Of a stretch of DNA of 64,000 nt, positions 19,281-25,595 are shown piece after piece. Made by a program: the position numbers and the translations under genes. Within the stretch, counting starts at the first letter, position 1. Every line of letters starts with the position of its first letter. The DNA is from Pseudomonas sp. Bout1. Lineage in GTDB: Bacteria; Pseudomonadota; Gammaproteobacteria; Pseudomonadales; Pseudomonadaceae. The stretch is taken from contig NZ_JAVIWK010000001.1 of NCBI RefSeq assembly GCF_034314165.1, positions 5,657,001 to 5,721,000 of the forward strand, given 5' to 3'. Below the pieces are notes generated by a model. That model saw nothing but the letters and a program-made list of their open reading frames with translations, was not told the DNA's origin and made no database searches.

Positions 19281-20333
19281 TCAGATGTCAGCGTCGGCCA
19301 TGTCGTCAGCCGTTTCCCGGGTGGCCGTCGACTTTACGTCGGCAGTCGGGGTCAGCAGCTTGTCGCGGATCTGCTTTTCAAGCGCCGTGGCAATCTCTGG
19401 GTTGTCCTGCAGGAACTTGGCCGAGTTGGCCTTGCCCTGGCCGATCTTGCTGCCGTTGTAGGCATACCAGGCACCGGACTTCTCGACGAAGCCGTGCAGC
19501 ACGCCCAGGTCGATCATCTCGCCGTTCAGGTAGATACCCTTGCCGTAGAGAATCTGGAACTCGGCCTGACGGAACGGCGGAGCCACCTTGTTCTTAACAA
19601 CTTTGACGCGGGTTTCGCTACCGACAACCTCGTCACCTTCCTTCACCGCGCCGGTACGGCGGATGTCCAGGCGGACCGAAGCGTAGAACTTCAGCGCGTT
19701 ACCACCGGTGGTGGTTTCCGGGCTGCCGAACATCACGCCGATCTTCATCCGGATCTGGTTGATGAAGATCACCAGGCAGTTGGCGTTCTTGATGTTACCG
19801 GTGATTTTACGCAGGGCCTGGGACATCAGACGGGCCTGCAGGCCTACGTGCATGTCGCCCATTTCGCCTTCGATTTCAGCCTTGGGTACCAGGGCTGCCA
19901 CGGAGTCGATGACGATCACGTCGATGGCGTTGGAGCGCACCAGCATGTCGGTGATTTCCAGGGCTTGCTCACCGGTGTCCGGCTGGGAAACCAGCAGGTC
20001 GTCAACGTTGACGCCCAGCTTGCCGGCGTATTCTGGATCCAGTGCGTGCTCGGCATCGACGAACGCACAGGTGGCGCCCATTTTTTGTGCCTGGGCAATC
20101 ACCGACAGGGTCAGGGTGGTTTTACCGGAAGATTCAGGACCGTAGATCTCAACGATACGGCCTTTTGGCAGGCCGCCAATGCCGAGCGCGATGTCCAGAC
20201 CCAGAGAGCCAGTGGAAATAGCCGGGATCGCCTGACGGTCGTGATCGCCCATACGCATTACGGCACCCTTGCCGAATTGACGTTCGATCTGACCCAGGGC
20301 CGCAGCCAAGGCTTTCTTCTTGTTGTCGTCCAT
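19281..20333 (-). CDS. recA: RecA recombinase
   Basis: ATP-dependent strand-exchange protein and co-protease for LexA and for phage repressors such as the S24 repressor at 24663. The 350-residue protein has Walker [10 protein letters not shown] near residue 67, Walker [11 protein letters not shown], the DNA-binding loops, and the acidic C terminus DDMADADI. The start [19 protein letters not shown] is the family start. A LexA-box match lies at 20374-20389, 41 nt upstream. Confidence 0.99.
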   Translation of the reverse strand: MDDNKKKALAAALGQIERQFGKGAVMRMGDHDRQAIPAISTGSLGLDIALGIGGLPKGRIVEIYGPESSGKTTLTLSVIAQAQKMGATCAFVDAEHALDPEYAGKLGVNVDDLLVSQPDTGEQALEITDMLVRSNAIDVIVIDSVAALVPKAEIEGEMGDMHVGLQARLMSQALRKITGNIKNANCLVIFINQIRMKIGVMFGSPETTTGGNALKFYASVRLDIRRTGAVKEGDEVVGSETRVKVVKNKVAPPFRQAEFQILYGKGIYLNGEMIDLGVLHGFVEKSGAWYAYNGSKIGQGKANSAKFLQDNPEIATALEKQIRDKLLTPTADVKSTATRETADDMADADI

Positions 20334-20373
20334 TAAAGTCCTCACGTAATCAATAAGGCCTGGCGGCCAACAC

Positions 20374-20389
20374 CTGTATAAGTAGACAG
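20374..20389. promoter_or_regulatory. LexA (SOS) box of recA
   Basis: CTGTATAAGTAGACAG matches CTG-N10-CAG with the expected alternating AT core, upstream of recA. Confidence 0.85.
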
Positions 20390-20416
20390 TATTGTTCCAC
20401 AAAGATCCGTGATCGC

Positions 20417-20923
20417 CTACCCCTGATTTTCTATTTCTGCTGCAGCTCGTCGCAACAAGCCCTCTAGCGCGGCCTTTACCGTTTGTCGGCGGACTTCGTC
20501 GCGGTTGCCAGGGAAGTGTTCAAGCTCGGCAGTAACCTCATCGCCCACGCCCCAGGCCAGCCAAACGGTGCCCACCGGCTTGTCTGGCGAGCCGCCATCG
20601 GGGCCGGCCACACCACTGACCGCCACGGCAAAACGCGCCAGGCTTTTCTCTTGGGCGCCCCGGGCCATGGCCTCGACCACTTCGCGGCTGACGGCACCGA
20701 CCTTGGGGAACAGGGCTTCCGGCACATTCAGCTGCCGGGTCTTCTGGCGATTGGAATACGTGACGTAGCCCGCCTCAAACCAGGCCGAACTCCCGGGAAT
20801 CCGCGTGATTGCCTCGGCGATACCGCCACCGGTGCACGACTCGGCCGTAGTGACGTGGGCATTGAGCACCTGCAAGCGTCGGCCAAGTTCAGCGGCGAGT
20901 TGAGTAATTTCCTTCACGGTCAT
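20417..20923 (-). CDS. pncC: PncC/CinA-family NMN amidohydrolase
   Basis: Deamidates nicotinamide mononucleotide to recycle pyridine nucleotides. The 168-residue protein is the stand-alone CinA C-terminal domain, with [16 protein letters not shown] near residue 25 (catalytic Ser/Thr region), GYVTYSN, and the [20 protein letters not shown] motif. It is the cinA-side landmark of the mutS-cinA interval where P. fluorescens strains carry tailocin loci. Confidence 0.93.
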   Translation of the reverse strand: MTVKEITQLAAELGRRLQVLNAHVTTAESCTGGGIAEAITRIPGSSAWFEAGYVTYSNRQKTRQLNVPEALFPKVGAVSREVVEAMARGAQEKSLARFAVAVSGVAGPDGGSPDKPVGTVWLAWGVGDEVTAELEHFPGNRDEVRRQTVKAALEGLLRRAAAEIENQG

Positions 20924-20988
20924 CTCCTGGAGTGAACGGGCGTTTGCCTACCCTACAGGAGCCCATGGGCCATGCAAGTTACAAGAGA

Positions 20989-21480
20989 CTAACGTACCAC
21001 TGCCCGGACATACGCCTGGCAGGCGCGCAAAGCGATCATTGCGTTATCACCGTCGTCGGTGATGCCGATAATTCGTTGAGCATGCGCCGGGTCAAGTCGG
21101 GCTCGCGGGGCTGCATGAACCAGGCTGGCGGGGGTGGCGGCGGCTGGCATTGCGCAGCCGCTGGCTGAATCGCTGGCGTCGAGAAGGACTGACAACCGCA
21201 CATCAGCAGTGGCCAGGCGATCCCGCAGGTGAGCCTGAGCGCGTTGTGCATCGGAAAGCTCCCGGGTGTGTTGTTGGTCGCCGGCACTGAGTTGTTGCTC
21301 CAGTGTCAGCCGTTTGTCCTGTTCGGCCTGTTGTTGCTGGCTGAGAGCTGCGGCATGCAGAGCCTGCAGGTGCTCGAGTTGTGCGCCATATCGCCAAGCC
21401 TGTACCTGCCAGGCAACACCCGCCGAAACTGCGAGCAACAGGCAAAACCCAAGCAGGCGATACGACGTCAGGAAGCCCAT
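20989..21480 (-). CDS. phage i-spanin Rz-like lysis protein
   Basis: Inner-membrane spanin subunit for the last step of host lysis. The 163-residue protein has one N-terminal membrane helix (LLGFCLLLAVSAGVAW, residues ~8-24) followed by a Gln/Ala-rich coiled coil in the periplasm, the classical Rz layout. Its start lies inside the endolysin 3' end, and a second lysis gene is nested in another frame at 21036-21251. The first in-frame ATG is 8 codons upstream of the one chosen. Confidence 0.82.
   Translation of the reverse strand: MGFLTSYRLLGFCLLLAVSAGVAWQVQAWRYGAQLEHLQALHAAALSQQQQAEQDKRLTLEQQLSAGDQQHTRELSDAQRAQAHLRDRLATADVRLSVLLDASDSASGCAMPAAATPASLVHAAPRARLDPAHAQRIIGITDDGDNAMIALRACQAYVRAVVR
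21036..21251 (-). CDS. phage o-spanin Rz1-like lipoprotein, nested in Rz
   Basis: A 71-residue frame wholly inside the Rz gene. It has a short signal sequence ending PLLMCGC (lipobox-like cysteine near residues 17-19), then a proline run QCQPPPPPPAW typical of Rz1 outer-membrane spanins. GGGAG lies 7 nt before the ATG. Nested, out-of-frame Rz1 is the rule in phage lysis cassettes. The lipobox is not ideal (Met at -3 if the second Cys is modified). Confidence 0.72.
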   Translation of the reverse strand: MHNALRLTCGIAWPLLMCGCQSFSTPAIQPAAAQCQPPPPPPAWFMQPREPDLTRRMLNELSASPTTVITQ

Positions 21481-22025
21481 GACACCGCCTTCGCGCGGGC
21501 CCACAGTTGCATACGGTTCTCCAAACCGTTGAGGCCACCGTTGATGCGCTGGGTGATGGTCGTGAATTGGTCCTTGTCAGCCAGTTCGTTCAAGCCATTG
21601 CTCTGCCAGAACCACGCGGCGGATTCGGCAGCCCATTGTGGCTGTTCCAGCAGTTCGGGTTGCTGCAACAGACGCTCATCGCCGAACAACGCCTGGCTGC
21701 ATGCCAGGTAGTTGCGCCGCCCGGTGATCTGGATCAGGCCACGTCCGCGATACTTCTGCCCGTCGCCATCGGCTTCGGGGGTATTGCCCAGGCGAGCGGC
21801 CAGGGCGCCGGTGTCATATTTACTCAGGTATTGATCGCTGCCCAGTTCACGTACGTAACGCAATTCGCCGGACTCATGGCCGATTTGGGCGAGGAAGGCG
21901 GCGATGCGTTTGGATGTTGTGATTTGGTGACGTGCGGTAGCCTCATTTAAAGGCGCCAAAAAAATGCCCGCTCTGAGGCGGGCTCCAGGCATTACCTGGA
22001 TAAGTTGAGGGAGTGTTATCAGCAT
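21468..22025 (-). CDS. tailocin endolysin, glycoside hydrolase family 19 type
   Basis: A 185-residue muramidase/chitinase-fold enzyme that cuts peptidoglycan once the holin opens the membrane. It has the catalytic Glu region AQIGHESGELRYVRE, KYRGRGLIQITGRRNY, and the C-terminal TQRINGGLNG motif of GH19 lysozymes found in R-pyocin clusters. The first 25 codons contain a perfect intrinsic-terminator-like stem and T7 tract (21958-21983). Its end overlaps the Rz start. Confidence 0.88.
   Translation of the reverse strand: MLITLPQLIQVMPGARLRAGIFLAPLNEATARHQITTSKRIAAFLAQIGHESGELRYVRELGSDQYLSKYDTGALAARLGNTPEADGDGQKYRGRGLIQITGRRNYLACSQALFGDERLLQQPELLEQPQWAAESAAWFWQSNGLNELADKDQFTTITQRINGGLNGLENRMQLWARAKAVSWAS
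21958..21983 (-). terminator. intrinsic terminator-like hairpin inside the endolysin gene
   Basis: On the coding strand GCCCGC-CTCAGA-GCGGGC is followed by A and T7. This is a full rho-independent terminator shape at codons ~14-23 of the endolysin. It could attenuate lysin expression, or be chance codon usage (AGIFLAP). Confidence 0.5.
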
Positions 22026-22138
22026 CGTTTTTTACTCTCACACGCCTAGATATTTACTTAGCAACAGCGTCCAACCAAGGCCATCCAGCGGGCCGTTTGG
22101 CTATCGAGGGGAAGGGTAGAAGGGACCGATCGAGCACG
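22026..22138. other. gap between endolysin and tail-hub genes
   Basis: About 110 bp with no gene-like frame. GAGAG before the endolysin ATG is its likely ribosome-binding site. Confidence 0.4.
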
Positions 22139-23146
22139 TCATTCCGGTGACGACAATCCGTTCGCCTTGATCGTGCATCGGTAGCTTTCCTTGCGTTTGC
22201 CGACGGCCGTCAGCGTGTCGATGGACCAACGCCCCTGCATGAAGGCGGGCCAGGTTTCATCCAGCACCAGCAGCCCTTCGGCCTGGAACGCAGGGTTGCC
22301 GGGGCATATCACATTGATCTGCAGGCCTTCACGGCCAACCCGGCGCATCTCGCCTTCGGCCGCCGTCCTGGCTTCGTCTTCGCTCTGGTAGCGCTGGGCA
22401 AGGACTTTGAACGGCGCACCGCCCACCTCCACCTCACGTTTCTTGCAGGTTGCGGCATCCCACCAGGACGCTTTGGCCCCTTCGAATTTGGCCCGGCTGG
22501 TCTCGGTAAAACTGGCGCTGATAAACGCGCAGTCGCCCGGACGGTTATCACGGGTGACCGACAGCCGCACTTCTTGCAGCGGCTTGCCCGACAGCGAGGT
22601 GATCTGGCCTTTACGGCCCAGCACATACAGTTCGTCGACAGGCTTGGCCACCGCATCAAAACGCTTGGCAAGCCGGGTCAGGAAGCTCATGTCGCTTTCG
22701 TTGGTCTGGTCAATATGAGAGACCTTCTCAGCGTCCAGATCAGGCGCGACCCTGGGTGAAAATCCATAACGCGTGGTCAGTTGGCGGAACAGTGCGCCCA
22801 GGGTAATCGGCCCATGGCTGGCTGTGCGGCGCTGTTTGAATTCGTCCTGGTCGAACGCCGCCGCCGTGGCCACCAGCACCAGGCGCAGGGGGAACAGGTA
22901 CGGGGTGCGCTGGGTAATCTTGAACAGCCCCTTGTCCTCCAGGCCGGTCTCCAGGTAACCGACCCGCAGGCCGATCTTCCCCCCCAGCCTGGGCACTCCC
23001 TCAATCCCTTCGATGTCGAGGGTCAGCTTGAGCTGGTCGGAGACGAAGCCTGCGGTATCGGTGTGTTCCCACTCCAGTAATCGCTCGTTGAGCAGCGCGG
23101 CATTGGTCCCGTAAATTTCCACCGCCGGTGTGAATCCAAGTGCCAT
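22139..23146 (-). CDS. tailocin tail hub protein, phage late control gene D family
   Basis: A 335-residue homologue of phage P2 gpD, part of the hub beneath the tail spike of contractile tails. The N-terminal GFTPAVEIYG, the central HIDQTNESDMSFLTRLAKRFD and the C-terminal WSIDTLTAVGKRKESYRCTI are typical. GGAGG lies 4 nt before the start. In complete R-type clusters D is near the 3' end, after sheath, tube and tape-measure genes. Here it directly follows a gene from the 5' end. Confidence 0.92.
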   Translation of the reverse strand: MALGFTPAVEIYGTNAALLNERLLEWEHTDTAGFVSDQLKLTLDIEGIEGVPRLGGKIGLRVGYLETGLEDKGLFKITQRTPYLFPLRLVLVATAAAFDQDEFKQRRTASHGPITLGALFRQLTTRYGFSPRVAPDLDAEKVSHIDQTNESDMSFLTRLAKRFDAVAKPVDELYVLGRKGQITSLSGKPLQEVRLSVTRDNRPGDCAFISASFTETSRAKFEGAKASWWDAATCKKREVEVGGAPFKVLAQRYQSEDEARTAAEGEMRRVGREGLQINVICPGNPAFQAEGLLVLDETWPAFMQGRWSIDTLTAVGKRKESYRCTIKANGLSSPE

Positions 23147-23155
23147 GGTTCCTCC

Positions 23156-23691
23156 TTAATCCCAAACCGAAACCGGTTTTTTTGCGACGGCTTGTATTGG
23201 TCGGGGTCGTCGATGTTCGAGACGTCCCAGGTGCAGGCGAACAGAGGTTGGCCTGTGGGATCGTTGAGCAGCGGCGGTCCGATAAAGAGGGTTTGGGTGA
23301 AGGTGAGGGTCCAGGTGTCGTAGTCCGTTTCTGCGCTGGTGCGTATTGAAGGCGCAGCGACGATGCTGGTCGGCAGGTCGCACTGCGCCTGCGGCAGGTT
23401 CCAGCGGTTATCCAGCACCAGGTCCATCAGTTGGCTGGCCAGGCCGCAGGCATCAAAGGGCAAGGCACCCGGGGCAACCATGGCCTTTAGCGAAATCCCC
23501 AGGGCATGGGCCTTGCGCCCCTCGCGGGAGCGAATGCCCGGCCCATTGCCTTCGACCGTGATCAACACGCCGGTGTTATTCGCGCCGCCCTGAAAGTCCT
23601 GATGAGTGCCGACCTTAAGTTCCGGAAACGCCCTGCGCAGCGCCTCGCTGATGGCCTGGGGCAGTTGGGAGGGGTTTTCGATAAGTGTCAT
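23156..23691 (-). CDS. tailocin 5' structural gene (PA0615-like position), frameshifted at its end
   Basis: About 179 residues are expected. The frame from ATG 23691 (MTLIENPSQLPQ) is open, but a run of seven A on the coding strand (23177-23183) puts the last residues in the wrong frame and lets it run on to 23023 inside gene D. With eight A the protein would end SQKKPVSVWD and stop at 23156, just before the GGAGG of gene D. The protein has GVLITVEGNGPGIRSREGRK and resembles small tail-terminator or completion proteins. It sits directly after the holin, like PA0615 in P. aeruginosa; exact role unknown. Confidence 0.65.
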
Positions 23692-23713
23692 TTAAGTAGC
23701 GTCCTTGCAACGG

Positions 23714-24052
23714 TTACTGCGGGTCCCGGCCAGGGCCTTCGTTGACGCCGATACGCTTGGCCGCCCAGCGTTCATAAAGGCCGATGGCCACGTCGGCGCC
23801 AGCCATGGCGGTCAGGCAACCAATGGCGCCGGCCGTCCAGATCGACATGCCGGCGGCGTAACACAGCATCAGGGCTGATACCCCGCACACCATGCAGGCC
23901 CCGGAACGCAGGGCCAGGCGCCGCATAAGCGACCAACCGCGGGCGCCTTCCTTGTCGGCGCGCCACATTTCTCCGGAAACCCCGCCAATCACCGCCAATA
24001 CGATGACCAGCCAGATAGGCATTTCCGCCAACGCTTGCTGCTCGTTTGTCAT
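23714..24052 (-). CDS. tailocin holin (LydA/PA0614-like)
   Basis: A 112-residue membrane protein predicted to form the lesion that releases the endolysin. It has three hydrophobic segments (IWLVIVLAVIGGVSG, ACMVCGVSALMLCYAAG, TAGAIGCLTAMAGADVAI) and a charged C terminus. A strong AGGAGG lies before ATG 24052. The position matches the holin that opens R-pyocin structural operons. Confidence 0.85.
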   Translation of the reverse strand: MTNEQQALAEMPIWLVIVLAVIGGVSGEMWRADKEGARGWSLMRRLALRSGACMVCGVSALMLCYAAGMSIWTAGAIGCLTAMAGADVAIGLYERWAAKRIGVNEGPGRDPQ

Positions 24053-24139
24053 GTCACGCCTCCTGGAATGAGTGATACCGGCAGGTCGCCGGTTGTAGGT
24101 GTTTGTTTCAATTTGAAAGGGTTCTCTAGGTAGGCATTC

Positions 24140-24165
24140 CAAAAAGCCCGGTTGCCCGGGCTTTT
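24140..24165 (-). terminator. intrinsic terminator between small leader ORF and holin
   Basis: On the minus strand AAAAGCCCGG-GCAA-CCGGGCTTTTT forms a stem with T5, 88 nt before the holin start. Transcripts from the promoter at 24503-24531 must pass it to reach the lysis genes. Confidence 0.75.
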
Positions 24166-24355
24166 CAGTAATGATGTCCTCGAACTTTCGGCGCTACTGG
24201 CGCGGTACGGTTCTTTCCTCGATGTTTTTCCGACCACGATCCCTGTCTGCCGGATAACTGCTTCTGGTGCTTTACGCTGCACACCCGGGCCAGTTGCCAA
24301 CCCTCTGAACCGTTAAGGCCGGTTCATCGCTGCCTGTTCTTGAAGCGGTTTGAAA

Positions 24356-24475
24356 CTAAAGAGCGTCGGCATCCTTGCCGGTGTTGCCTGGCATCCGTGC
24401 CATCGCTTCGATGGCGTCCTTGCCGGTGTTGTGTAACGTCCTTGTCTTCCTTGGCAGCATCCTTGCCGCCTCCAC
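24356..24475 (-). CDS. possible 39-residue leader peptide, may be degenerate
   Basis: From GTG 24475 the frame reads VEAARMLPRKTRTLHNT then GKDAIEAMARMPGNTGKDADAL and stops. The NTGKDA segment occurs twice, reflecting a 14-bp direct repeat (CCTTGCCGGTGTTG on the plus strand at 24373 and 24418). AAGG precedes the start. A neighbouring frame reads KDAAKEDKD, suggesting an older gene with an indel. It lies between the repressed promoter and the terminator. No family was recognised. Confidence 0.3.
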   Translation of the reverse strand: MEAARMLPRKTRTLHNTGKDAIEAMARMPGNTGKDADAL

Positions 24476-24502
24476 CAGGCCTTCTTGGCTGGCTTGAGAT
24501 GA

Positions 24503-24531
24503 AGAATATGCATGTATGCATATACAGTCAA
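24503..24531 (-). promoter_or_regulatory. sigma-70 promoter of the tailocin/lysis operon
   Basis: On the minus strand TTGACT (24526-24531) and TATTCT (24503-24508) are 17 bp apart. The spacer is almost filled by operator O1, and operator O2 abuts the -35 box, so a bound repressor would block RNA polymerase. Confidence 0.7.
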
Positions 24532-24574
24532 TGCACAAATGCATTTATTTTTGCGCGAGACATGCACGGGTGCA
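24509..24574. promoter_or_regulatory. three TGCA-N4-TGCA operators, probable PrtR-type sites
   Basis: O1 TGCATGTATGCA (24509-24520), O2 TGCACAAATGCA (24532-24543) and O3 TGCACGGGTGCA (24563-24574) share the pattern A-TGCA-N4-TGCA-T. Centres are 23 and 31 bp apart. A one-mismatch copy sits in the promoter of the adjacent S24 repressor (25435-25446), which makes that repressor the likely ligand. Confidence 0.65.
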
Positions 24575-24618
24575 TTTATAGCCCCACAGGCAAAGGGTGT
24601 GGTGGTTTTGCGCAGGCG

Positions 24619-24646
24619 AAAAAAAGCCCGCTCATTGGCGGGCTTT
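24619..24646 (-). terminator. intrinsic terminator after prtR
   Basis: On the minus strand AAAGCCCGCC-AATGA-GCGGGCTTTTTTT, 17 bp beyond the repressor stop. Confidence 0.85.
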
Positions 24647-24662
24647 GTCTTACACAGAAGGG

Positions 24663-25397
24663 TTAGCGGGCGTACATGCCCCACCAGAACACGTGACCAA
24701 GGATGCTGATCTGTTCATCCTGGATTTCCTGGAAGCTGTAGTCCTCGTCCGGATGTTCATCGCGGTTGAAGCTACGCAGGCGAATCCCGGAAGGCAGGCG
24801 ATAGAGCTGTTTCACCCGCAGTTGGCCGTTGTGGTTGATGGCGTAAAGGTCGCCATCGACGATGTCACCAATCCCGCACTTGCCGGCGTTGACACCTACG
24901 GTCGCGCCGTCGCGCAGCACCGGCAACATACTGTTGCCGCGCACCGTCACGCACTTGGCCTGGTCAAACTGCACGCCGTTATGCCGCAGGCTGCGTTTGC
25001 CGAACCGCAGGCTGGCCTTCTCGCTTTCCTCGATGACGAATCTTCCTGACCCAGCAGCCAATTCAACCTCGCGCAGAAAGGGGATCGACACCTCGTCATC
25101 ATTAACGGGCGTGTCGTCGTCCCACAGGCTTATGTCCTTGAGTTCCGAATGCATCGGGTCGCGCTCATCCGACCGCGCCGGCACCAGCGCCGCGCGTCCG
25201 CGAAGCTGATCAGTGCTGACCTGGAAGTAATCGGCGATGCGCGAGATATGCTTGTCCGACGGGTCAACAATCTTGCCGCTGAGGATCCGGGACAGCGTGG
25301 ATTGAGGCACGCCGGTACGCCGGTGAAGCTCCGTGGGGGAGATCCGGTCGCGGTCCAGCAGCTCTCTTAAGACGATAGAAACGTTGCGTTTTTGCAT
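24663..25397 (-). CDS. prtR: PrtR-like tailocin repressor (HTH-XRE + S24 peptidase)
   Basis: A 244-residue LexA/CI-like repressor. The N-terminal helix-turn-helix spans residues ~20-55 (SPTELHRRTGVPQSTLSRIL). The cleavage site is Ala115-Gly116 (VELAAGSGRF). The S24 catalytic pair is Ser156 (VRGNSMLPV) and Lys196 (LRVKQLYR). RecA-stimulated self-cleavage would derepress the lysis operon. The start MQKRNVSIVLREL is used; the frame is open 12 codons upstream. It lies between mutS and the remnant, as in complete P. fluorescens tailocin loci. Confidence 0.9.
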   Translation of the reverse strand: MQKRNVSIVLRELLDRDRISPTELHRRTGVPQSTLSRILSGKIVDPSDKHISRIADYFQVSTDQLRGRAALVPARSDERDPMHSELKDISLWDDDTPVNDDEVSIPFLREVELAAGSGRFVIEESEKASLRFGKRSLRHNGVQFDQAKCVTVRGNSMLPVLRDGATVGVNAGKCGIGDIVDGDLYAINHNGQLRVKQLYRLPSGIRLRSFNRDEHPDEDYSFQEIQDEQISILGHVFWWGMYAR

Positions 25398-25433
25398 AAC
25401 GCGGATAGTGCAGGCTGTTTCGATGCTTGGCAA

Positions 25434-25461
25434 ATGCTAATTTGCATATTTAATGCATCAA
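25434..25461 (-). promoter_or_regulatory. autoregulated prtR promoter with operators
   Basis: On the minus strand TTGATG (25456-25461) and TAGCAT (25434-25439) are 16 bp apart. TGCT-AATT-TGCA (25435-25446), one base off the operator consensus, covers the -10 box, and TGCAT-ATTTA-ATGCA (25443-25457) fills the spacer. This fits negative autoregulation. Confidence 0.6.
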
Positions 25462-25595
25462 CGCGCACTTTTTACCTGACCGTTTGTGAACTGCGAAGCC
25501 CCGACCTTGCGTGTTAACCTTGCGCCCATTGCAAAAAATGCTGGGCCAAGCGCCCCCTTTGCCCCATCACTTTCAACGAATTTGCCAACTATCCA

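Noticed and set aside
24313..24684. 123-codon minus-strand frame across the operator region
   Set aside because: It would need to be transcribed from above the repressed promoter and reads through operators and the prtR terminator; composition is unnatural.
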